From contig JBIKXS010000017.1 of NCBI GenBank assembly GCA_044355655.1, positions 1 through 59,916 of the forward strand: a stretch of 59,916 nucleotides of DNA, in the 5' to 3' direction. Numbering within the stretch: position 1 is the stretch's first letter; the number at the start of each line of letters is the position of its first letter. The translations under genes were made by a program, and so were the position numbers. Below, piece by piece: positions 51,718 to 58,735 of the stretch. The notes beneath the pieces are model-generated. The model was not told where the DNA came from and made no database searches. It saw only the letters and a program-made list of their open reading frames with translations. The stretch comes from UBA3064 sp023258775 (GTDB lineage Bacteria; Pseudomonadota; Gammaproteobacteria; Burkholderiales; Burkholderiaceae_E).

Positions 51718-52525
51718 TACCGGCGAAGTGGGTTTAGACGATTGCGCTTTTGAGCCCGTTCGCTGGATGGCTGAGATGGAGCCGATGGCACTTGTGCCAA
51801 AGGATTTACTTGTTGATCTTGTTAATGCAGAACTGGTGAAACTTAGCGGTAAGCCTTTTGACCTGCCCTGCTTTCATCCCGAATTGCGCCATGGTAGTCA
51901 ACGTGAAAGGGATTTCCAAGAACTGACGCAGGGCTGGTATCGCGAAGGGCGCCTTCCTGCCTGGCGTGGGGAGTATTTTGACATATGCTCACCTGGTTCA
52001 GATCAAGCCAAATTCAGGCTTGAACGTATTGTTGCAAGACACTTGGGTTTTTGGACTGAGGCAGTCCATGTTAATGGCTTGCGAGCGAACGGCGATGCCA
52101 TGTGGCTTGCGCGTCGCTCGATGGCCAAAGATAGCGATCCGGGTATGCTCGACAACATGGCCGCAGGCGGTTTAAGCGCAGGCGAAAGCATTGAGCACTG
52201 CCTGTGGCGTGAATGCTGGGAAGAGGCCGGTGTAAGTCCCGAAGTTCGTGAACATGTGCTCGCGAAAGCGGGTTTAAAACCACTGCGGCGCTTCCACATC
52301 CAATGCATCGAGGCTGCAAACAGTCCATGGGCTTACTTTCGGCGAGAGCGCCTTTACGCTTTTTCGCTGACACTGCCACAGGACTTTGTGCCCACCAATC
52401 AAGATGGAGAAGTAAGTTCGTATACCTGCGTTGATCGCAAGGAGCTCGCCCATTTGCTTGCGCAAGCAGCGCTTACCAAGGATGCTGCTCTGGTGGCATC
52501 CTTGTGGCTCAACGATAAAACATAG
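51695..52525 (+). CDS. NUDIX hydrolase with DUF4743 N-terminus
   Basis: Pyrophosphohydrolase-fold protein of 276 residues. The Nudix box GGLSAGESIEHCLWRECWEE followed by AGV keeps all catalytic residues (G-x5-E-x7-REUxEExGU). The N-terminal domain (about 25-125) with ALVPKDLLVDLVNAELVKL is DUF4743-like, the arrangement of thiamine-pyrophosphokinase-linked NUDIX proteins. GTG 51695 lies within the yidC end; ATG 51767 is an alternative without overlap. The gene is placed between yidC and mnmE, which are often direct neighbours. Substrate unknown. Confidence 0.87.
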   Translation: MPKSVAVNTGEVGLDDCAFEPVRWMAEMEPMALVPKDLLVDLVNAELVKLSGKPFDLPCFHPELRHGSQRERDFQELTQGWYREGRLPAWRGEYFDICSPGSDQAKFRLERIVARHLGFWTEAVHVNGLRANGDAMWLARRSMAKDSDPGMLDNMAAGGLSAGESIEHCLWRECWEEAGVSPEVREHVLAKAGLKPLRRFHIQCIEAANSPWAYFRRERLYAFSLTLPQDFVPTNQDGEVSSYTCVDRKELAHLLAQAALTKDAALVASLWLNDKT

Positions 52526-52537
52526 TCTGGGGGCGGT

Positions 52538-53995
52538 GTGACAGCGCAAGCGAATCTGCCCAAAACTGTTCCCATTCTTGCCCAGGCGACAGCGCAAGGC
52601 TTATCGGCGATCGCGGTGCTGCGCGTGTCCGGCACTGATTTGGCAGGCAGCTTGTTGCCGCGCCTTGGCTGGCGTCTTGATGCTCGTCGTGCAAGTCTTA
52701 GGATCTTGAGCACAAGCAATGGCGAGGCCATCGATCAGGTCCTTGCGATTTTTTTTCCATCACCTCATTCGTTTACCGGTGAGGATTTATTGGAACTACA
52801 TACCCATGGTGCACCCGCAGTGATTGCGTGGGCGATGGAAACGCTTCTGGCCTATGGGCAGCCCGAAGGTATGCGCTTAGCGAAACCAGGGGAGTTTTCT
52901 GAGCGAGCTTTTTTAAATGGTCGTATTGATCTTGCTCAAGCGGAGGCCATTGCCGACTTAATCGCCGCGTCAACCCGTCTACAAGCTAAAGCAGCCTTGG
53001 CTTCACTCCAGGGCGATTTCTCAAAACAAGTCCACCATCACTTAGATGCCGTGCAGCATATGCGTCTTTTGGTCGAAGCGGCACTTGATTTTCCAGAAGA
53101 ACCGGTCGAAAGTCTTTCGGATTGGGGACTTGATGATGCGCTTAACAAGGCAATTGCAGCGATGCGAAGGCAACTTCCAGCTTGGCAGCAGGGCGCACAA
53201 TTGCAGCAAGGTCTGTCAATCGCCTTAATCGGCCCCCCAAATGCGGGCAAAAGTAGCTTATTGAATGCTTTTGCGGGCGAAGAACTTGCTTTGGTCGATG
53301 CGGAACCGGGTACGACACGTGATCGGATTACGCAAACTTTCCAGTGGTCAGGCCAGCAAATCGAGATGACCGATACCGCAGGGATTCGTGACGCCGCTCA
53401 GGCAGGGCGAATCGAGCTGAGGGGGATGGCGCGCAGTTGGGAAAGCGCACACCGCGCGCAAGCCGTGCTTTTGGTCATTAGCTTAGAAGATTTTTCGTCA
53501 AGCACGGATGCCGGCGTCGTGCTGCAAGAAGCCCAAAGGCAGGCCATGGCGTGGTGGGCAGCAAATCGTCCATCTTGCTCCGATCAAGCCATCGACAGTC
53601 CAACGCTAACGGTATTTAATAAGCTCGATTTATTGATTCCAGAGGTGGCAAGTGCAGTTAGCACCCTGCTTGAGGGTTCCTGGCCAGTGCTCGCGGTTTC
53701 AGCGAAGCAGGGCATTGGTTTAGACGTTTTGATGAATGCTGTCTTAAAGAAGCTCGCGATCCAGGGTGAAACGACGGAACCGGTTTGGGCAAGGCTTCGC
53801 CATGTGAAAGCGCTTGAACGCGCGCTAGAGCATTTAGAACTCGCTCAAGTTCAATGGATGAAGGCTGAAGGCCAGGCTGATTTGATGGCTGAAGAGTTAC
53901 GCCTCGCGCAGCTTGCTTTGGCCGAAATCATCGGGGTATGGAGTGATGAAGATTTGCTTGGTGCGATCTTTGGACGTTTTTGTATCGGAAAATAA
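52538..53995 (+). CDS. mnmE: tRNA modification GTPase MnmE
   Basis: With MnmG, installs the 5-carboxymethylaminomethyl group on wobble uridine of tRNA. The 485 residues show the folate-binding N-terminal domain (GLSAIAVLRVSG; SFTGEDLLELHTHGA), helical domain, and G domain with G1 IGPPNAGKSSLLNAFAG, G2 GTTRD, G3 DTAGI, G4 NKLD, plus the invariant C-terminal CIGK with the catalytic Cys. The G-domain loop after G3 is longer than in E. coli. GTG 52538 is the start, 12 bases after the NUDIX gene. Confidence 0.96.
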   Translation: MTAQANLPKTVPILAQATAQGLSAIAVLRVSGTDLAGSLLPRLGWRLDARRASLRILSTSNGEAIDQVLAIFFPSPHSFTGEDLLELHTHGAPAVIAWAMETLLAYGQPEGMRLAKPGEFSERAFLNGRIDLAQAEAIADLIAASTRLQAKAALASLQGDFSKQVHHHLDAVQHMRLLVEAALDFPEEPVESLSDWGLDDALNKAIAAMRRQLPAWQQGAQLQQGLSIALIGPPNAGKSSLLNAFAGEELALVDAEPGTTRDRITQTFQWSGQQIEMTDTAGIRDAAQAGRIELRGMARSWESAHRAQAVLLVISLEDFSSSTDAGVVLQEAQRQAMAWWAANRPSCSDQAIDSPTLTVFNKLDLLIPEVASAVSTLLEGSWPVLAVSAKQGIGLDVLMNAVLKKLAIQGETTEPVWARLRHVKALERALEHLELAQVQWMKAEGQADLMAEELRLAQLALAEIIGVWSDEDLLGAIFGRFCIGK

Positions 53996-54017
53996 CAAAA
54001 GCGATAAGTCGAGCCAG

Positions 54018-55091
54018 CTAAGAGGGCGGTGAAATCAGCGCAAGCTCTTCAAACAAACGTTCCCAACTTGCTTCGCTTCCTGGCCAGAGGCGCTCCGGTT
54101 TTTGTTGCAGCCAGGCAAGCATGCGCGGCAGTTGCCAGTCGTTGAGTTCGGCGGGCATCACAATTGGATGGCGCCACAGACGTCGCAGCAAATTAGGATC
54201 AATGGCAAAGACCGCAGCGAGCGTTTCGAGCACCAGACTGTCTTGCCCTGAATCGATGACTTGTTGAAGTCGGGTATGGTGGCTAAGCAACAAGTGGTTA
54301 GCAAGCCAGGGCCCTAACCATGGCAAATGGGTTAGAACATGTTCGCGAGCTGCTGCATGTCGCGGGTCTCGGTGAAGCCAGTTATACACTCCCCAGGGAA
54401 TCCTCGGATCAACCCGAGCGCAAGCCTGAAGGCTTAAGGCGGACAAAGCACCTTCCAGGACATAGGCAAGGCGTTGCTGTACCTGTTGCTCGCGCTGACG
54501 CAAACCACGCATCGCTCGACTATAAAAACCAATATCAAGTTGCCCGCGACGCAAGGCCGCTTGTAAAGCTTTTAAAAGAAGCGGACGCTGCGGTCCGTCG
54601 ACAGGTTCGAAAAGCGGGGGCTGCTGATGCAAGAAACCTTCGCGCAATAAGTGCTTTGCGGCTTGGCCGGCGTCATGCAGCCTGGTGAGCATGCCACGGG
54701 CAAGCGCTTGATAAATTAAATCGACTGGGGCTTTCTCGGGATCCTCATGAAGTGATTTTCGCAGTCGAGCCAGTGTTTGGTCATCAAGCAGGGCTCGAAA
54801 ATCGAAGGCCAGCGCTTGGCGCGAAATCCCAATCACCCGCAGTGCCATTCCCCAGCGACGAATAATTGGCGTGAATACCGGATGCTGAAGCATCCACAGG
54901 GCTTCGGTGCCGGGGATTTGAACAACCAAAAGGGGCCAATCACTGCTCGCATCGCGCCAGCAAAAAGCTCGCGCCAAAAGTCGTTGCTCACGAGCAATGA
55001 AGGCAAGTTCAGGGCCGACTGTCCCTGCGTCTTCAAGTTCAGCGTCAAGCGATGAGGGGTCAACCGTGATGGCGTTGAAAAAAACGCTCAT
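54018..55091 (-). CDS. Hypothetical protein, mostly helical
   Basis: Protein of 357 residues that I do not recognise. No signal peptide or membrane helix is evident. It is rich in Leu, Arg and Ala, with many predicted helices; a Gln/Arg-rich segment (RGLRQREQQVQQRLAYVLE) could be a coiled coil. Recurrent Trp-containing motifs (WGMALRV, WGVYNWLH, LPWLGPWLANHL, RLWRHPIV) give it a helical-repeat look. It is convergent with mnmE (23-bp gap) and preceded 20 bp upstream by a small predicted membrane protein in the same direction; the two are probably co-transcribed. Confidence 0.72.
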   Translation of the reverse strand: MSVFFNAITVDPSSLDAELEDAGTVGPELAFIAREQRLLARAFCWRDASSDWPLLVVQIPGTEALWMLQHPVFTPIIRRWGMALRVIGISRQALAFDFRALLDDQTLARLRKSLHEDPEKAPVDLIYQALARGMLTRLHDAGQAAKHLLREGFLHQQPPLFEPVDGPQRPLLLKALQAALRRGQLDIGFYSRAMRGLRQREQQVQQRLAYVLEGALSALSLQACARVDPRIPWGVYNWLHRDPRHAAAREHVLTHLPWLGPWLANHLLLSHHTRLQQVIDSGQDSLVLETLAAVFAIDPNLLRRLWRHPIVMPAELNDWQLPRMLAWLQQKPERLWPGSEASWERLFEELALISPPS

Positions 55092-55111
55092 GACGGCGTC
55101 AACGGTTTAAG

Positions 55112-55450
55112 CTAAGCGCCCGCCCGAGCGACGCTTTGGTGTAGCGCCAAGCCGAGCAGCCCAAGCATGAGCGCTAGTGCTGCTAGACCGAGCGATGCGC
55201 CGCGGTCCAACCAAATCGCTAATCCAACCCCAAATACCGAAAAACTGTTTAGCCACCGCATGGTGATTTTCGTGCGCGCTACAGCAAGCGGAAACCACCT
55301 GTCTTCGGGTAGAAGTCCCGAAGAAAGCGAGCGCTTTCGGAGCGAGCTAGCGCCTAGGCTTAGCCGATCAAAAGCTTGACGATCTGGTTTTGGTTCCAAG
55401 CTTGGGGTTTCCATGCGAAGCACTGTATCACCAAGTTGGCCTTTACGCAT
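55112..55450 (-). CDS. Small predicted membrane protein, unknown
   Basis: Hypothetical protein of 112 residues. The first 65 residues are polar and basic; the C-terminal part has two likely membrane helices, WLNSFSVFGVGLAIWL and LGLAALALMLGLLGLAL. This topology leaves a cytoplasmic N-terminal tail. ATG 55450 is taken as the start, with ATG 55414 as alternative. It is divergent from pckG and lies 20 bp upstream of the 357-residue hypothetical gene. An overlapping frame at 55107-55298 is less convincing. Confidence 0.6.
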   Translation of the reverse strand: MRKGQLGDTVLRMETPSLEPKPDRQAFDRLSLGASSLRKRSLSSGLLPEDRWFPLAVARTKITMRWLNSFSVFGVGLAIWLDRGASLGLAALALMLGLLGLALHQSVARAGA

Positions 55451-55532
55451 CGTGTGGGGTTGAAAAGCGATAAACTCCTGCGCCTTTAGTCATGCTCCCG
55501 TCATATGACTTATTGTTTGAGCGAGGAAACAT

Positions 55533-57542
55533 ATGTCAAGCGTTGCACAAGCCAATAGTCTGGCCATCACGTCAGCCAGCAATCCGTCCGTTAGATCAAC
55601 CAGCATCCCGGCTGGAACGAACTTAGGATCGCACAATAACCCTCGACACCGCGCTGATTGGGGGCCACTTGAGCGGATGTCGCACTGGATGGCTCAGCCT
55701 TTAGCCCAGTTGCGGGCCCAAGTGACGGCACCCGAGGGACTATCCCATCGTCGACTCATGGCCTGGGTTGCCTCGGTCGCGGAACATACCCAACCGATCG
55801 AGGTGGTTTGGGCTGATGGTTCTCAGGCCGAATATGAGCGCTTATGTAGCGAGATGCTCGATAGCGGCACGCTGATAGCGCTCAACCCACAAAAGCGGCC
55901 GCACTCATTTTTGGCCCGCTCGGCGCCCTCTGATGTTGCGCGGGTTGAGGACCGAACCTTTATTTGTTCGGATAGCCAGCAAGAGGCGGGGCCAACCAAT
56001 CATTGGATTGATCCGGTGCAAATGCAACAAACACTTAGCGATTTATTTGCTGGGTGCATGAAGGGGCGAAAGCTTTATGTCGTGCCCTTTTCGATGGGGC
56101 CGCTTGGCAGCCCAATTGCACACATCGGGGTTGAGCTCTCCGATAGTCCGTACGTCGTGGTCAATATGCGCATGATGACTCGCATGGGGAGCGCAGCCCT
56201 TGCGCAGCTGGGCGAAGAAGGCGATTTTGTCCCCTGCGTGCATAGCGTCGGTATGCCTTTGGCTGCGGGGCAAAACGATGTGGCTTGGCCCTGTAACGAC
56301 ACCAAATACATTGTTCACTTTCCCCAGACCCGTGAGATCTGGTCTTATGGTTCGGGATACGGGGGCAACGCTTTGCTGGGTAAAAAGTGTTTTGCCCTAA
56401 GAATTGCCTCGACCATGGGTCGCGACAACGGCTGGCTTGCCGAGCATATGCTTATTTTGGGCGTTACTGATCCGGCGGGGCGTAAATACCATGTGGCTGC
56501 TGCGTTTCCCTCAGCTTGCGGGAAAACCAATTTTGCAATGCTTATTCCGCCCAAGGAACTTGGTCAATGGAAGGTGAGCACCGTGGGCGACGATATAGCC
56601 TGGATCAAACCGGGCGCCGATGGCCGTCTTTATGCCATCAATCCCGAGGCCGGTTATTTCGGTGTAGCACCAGGCACTTCAGCAAAGACCAATCCCAATG
56701 CCTTGGCGATGTTGGCGTCGCACACGATATTTACTAATGTTGCCCTAACCGACGATGGCGATGTTTGGTGGGAAGGATTGAGTGCAGCCCCCGATCATTT
56801 AGTGGACTGGCAGGGTAAGGATTGGACGCCTGCCGATGGCCAGGCCGGGCGCAAAGCAGCCCACCCTAACGCTCGTTTTACGGTGTCGGCGACGCAATGC
56901 CCTTCCCTGGATCAGGACTGGGACAACCCGCAAGGTGTACCGATTGACGCCTTCATTTTCGGGGGGCGACGCAGCAACACGGTGCCTTTGGTAATCCGTG
57001 CCAGAGACTGGGACGAGGGGGTTTATCTTGCTGCAACCATGGGCTCTGAAACCACGGCTGCCCAAAGTGGTGCGACAGGTTTGGTCAGGCGTGATCCATT
57101 TGCCATGCTGCCGTTTTGCGGCTACCACATGGGCGCTTACTTTGAGCATTGGTTGGCTCTGGGTGCGAGCCTGCGAGCACAGGCCCCTGATCACCGCTTG
57201 CCTGCGATTTTTTGTGTGAATTGGTTTCGAAGCGACGAGCAGGGCAAATTCATGTGGCCGGGCTTTGGTGAAAACATGCGTGTCTTGATTTGGATGCTTC
57301 AAAACCTCGACCAAACCTCAGGTCAAGAACATCTTGCAGGCGTATCCCCGCGTTATCAGGACATCGATTGGCGTGGCTTGGACTTTTCTGCGAAGCAATT
57401 CGAGGGACTCAGTAAGGTTGACCCCGAAGAATGGCGCCGAGAGCTTTCACTGCAGGCCAGCCTTTTTGAGCAGCTTGGTAGTCAAATGCCTTCGAGCTTG
57501 CGTGCAATCCGGCAGCGCTGGGAAGCAAAGCTCTCGAGCTAG
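55533..57542 (+). CDS. pckG: Phosphoenolpyruvate carboxykinase (GTP)
   Basis: Converts oxaloacetate and GTP to phosphoenolpyruvate, GDP and CO2 in gluconeogenesis. The 669 residues are longer than the usual 600 or so because of an N-terminal Ser/Asn-rich extension of about 45 residues. Seen: GRKLYVVPFSMGPLGSP, the kinase-1a P-loop AAFPSACGKTNFAML with the reactive Cys, metal/GTP region VSTVGDDIAWI, and FIFGGRRSNTVPLV. GAGGAAAC lies just upstream of ATG 55533. By feeding PEP it links indirectly to the PTS genes. The stop shares a CTAG palindrome with the convergent pdxA stop. Confidence 0.96.
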   Translation: MSSVAQANSLAITSASNPSVRSTSIPAGTNLGSHNNPRHRADWGPLERMSHWMAQPLAQLRAQVTAPEGLSHRRLMAWVASVAEHTQPIEVVWADGSQAEYERLCSEMLDSGTLIALNPQKRPHSFLARSAPSDVARVEDRTFICSDSQQEAGPTNHWIDPVQMQQTLSDLFAGCMKGRKLYVVPFSMGPLGSPIAHIGVELSDSPYVVVNMRMMTRMGSAALAQLGEEGDFVPCVHSVGMPLAAGQNDVAWPCNDTKYIVHFPQTREIWSYGSGYGGNALLGKKCFALRIASTMGRDNGWLAEHMLILGVTDPAGRKYHVAAAFPSACGKTNFAMLIPPKELGQWKVSTVGDDIAWIKPGADGRLYAINPEAGYFGVAPGTSAKTNPNALAMLASHTIFTNVALTDDGDVWWEGLSAAPDHLVDWQGKDWTPADGQAGRKAAHPNARFTVSATQCPSLDQDWDNPQGVPIDAFIFGGRRSNTVPLVIRARDWDEGVYLAATMGSETTAAQSGATGLVRRDPFAMLPFCGYHMGAYFEHWLALGASLRAQAPDHRLPAIFCVNWFRSDEQGKFMWPGFGENMRVLIWMLQNLDQTSGQEHLAGVSPRYQDIDWRGLDFSAKQFEGLSKVDPEEWRRELSLQASLFEQLGSQMPSSLRAIRQRWEAKLSS

Positions 57543-58588
57543 GCAAGGCTGTAGCGGTGGGCGACTCGCATCGCCGCCAAAAAACTGTCTTCGCGAGCAA
57601 GCCCGCGCCCTACGATATCAAAGGCAGTACCGTGATCAGGACTGCTTCGCACAAAGGGTAGCCCGAGCGTGATATTGACGCCTAGGTCCATGCCAAGCAG
57701 TTTGATCGGAATGAGCCCTTGATCGTGATAAAGCGCAATGACCGCATCCACCTCGGGATTGTCCCAAGCCATGGCAAAAACACTGTCGGCGGCATATGGT
57801 CCGAGGATGGAAAAACCCTGAGCTTGTGCTTGCGATATGCAAGGCGATAACAACTCGATTTCCTCACGCCCAAAGGCCCCGGCCTCACCGGCATGAGGGT
57901 TGAGGGCCGCCAATAAAAGTCTTGGTCTTCGCCCGAGCATGCGCCCAAGCGCCCGATCGGCGATCGAGAAGGTTTCAAGCAGGCTAGCGCGGTCGAGTAC
58001 ATCGAGCGCCTGACGGAGCGATAAATGGATGCTGTGCAACACCGTGCGCAAATGTTGGTGCTCGAGCATCATGCGAACAGGGCATCGATCAGCAAGTTCG
58101 GCTAAGAGCTCAGTATGTCCTGGGTAGTCAAAGCCTGCCAGGTGCATGGCTTGTTTATTCAAAGGCGCAGTGACCAGAGCCCGGCATGCCCCTGCAATCA
58201 CTGCGTTTGCAGCTGCCAGTACTGCAGCCACGGCACATGCGCCGCCCTCAGCGCTCGCTACACCTTGGGGCAGCGTGCGTGGCACTGAACAAGCGCTTTC
58301 CCACTGAATCCATGAAGCCTTTTGCAAAACCGCGCCAAGGCCAAGCTCGTTGGCCCTTTGCATGAGCCACTCGGGATCGCCAAAAACACGTACGGCAAGC
58401 TTTGGCTCGGTGTCGATTTGCTCGGCTTGGCTCGGGCTGCACGCTGGTGCGCCAAGTCGATGCAGTGCCTTGAGCAGCACCTCGGGGCCAATGCCAGCAG
58501 GGTCGCCCATGCTAAGGGCAAGCGCTTTTACATGCTCCGTCGAAGCACTTGTCGCTTGCTGCGTTTGAAAGTCTGGGTTGCTGAACAT
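57539..58588 (-). CDS. pdxA: 4-hydroxythreonine-4-phosphate dehydrogenase PdxA
   Basis: NAD-dependent enzyme of the DXP-dependent vitamin B6 pathway. The 349 residues show LALSMGDPAGIGPEV at the N-terminus, ALVTAPLNKQAMH, FDYPGHTELLAEL (metal ligand His), ALNPHAGEAGAFGREE and ALYHDQGLIPIKLLG, plus the ending DIVGRGLAREDSFLAAM. ATG 58588 is preferred because AGGAGAG lies about 11 bases upstream; the frame runs on to 58729 through the repeat region. pdxA2 paralogues act in four-carbon acid sugar pathways, but the distance from the otn operon argues for the B6 role. Confidence 0.94.
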   Translation of the reverse strand: MFSNPDFQTQQATSASTEHVKALALSMGDPAGIGPEVLLKALHRLGAPACSPSQAEQIDTEPKLAVRVFGDPEWLMQRANELGLGAVLQKASWIQWESACSVPRTLPQGVASAEGGACAVAAVLAAANAVIAGACRALVTAPLNKQAMHLAGFDYPGHTELLAELADRCPVRMMLEHQHLRTVLHSIHLSLRQALDVLDRASLLETFSIADRALGRMLGRRPRLLLAALNPHAGEAGAFGREEIELLSPCISQAQAQGFSILGPYAADSVFAMAWDNPEVDAVIALYHDQGLIPIKLLGMDLGVNITLGLPFVRSSPDHGTAFDIVGRGLAREDSFLAAMRVAHRYSLA

Positions 58589-58681
58589 CGTTGGGACTTC
58601 TCTCCTAAGCGCTAGTTGCGAGACCAGTCGTTGTTGACCCTCCATCATAGGCGAGGGCCGTGCTGCACAAGCTCGCAATCC

Positions 58682-58723
58682 CTCGGTGCTGCAGCCTAGG
58701 TGTTGCGGCCTTGGTGTTGCAGC
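58682..58723. repeat. Three tandem copies of a 14-bp unit upstream of pdxA
   Basis: Units CTCGGTGCTGCAGC, CTAGGTGTTGCGGC and CTTGGTGTTGCAGC lie at 58682, 58696 and 58710 in the gap between the upstream hypothetical gene and pdxA. Confidence 0.88.
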
Positions 58724-58735
58724 GCACAAGCGGGC

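Noticed and set aside
55107..55298. 63-residue minus-strand frame
   Set aside because: Overlaps the better-supported membrane protein frame at 55112-55450, and lacks its hydrophobic helices.
57539..58588. PdxA2-type enzyme serving the acid sugar pathway
   Set aside because: No otn, ltn or DUF1537 gene is adjacent, the otn operon has its own ltnD, and sequence motifs fit biosynthetic PdxA equally well.
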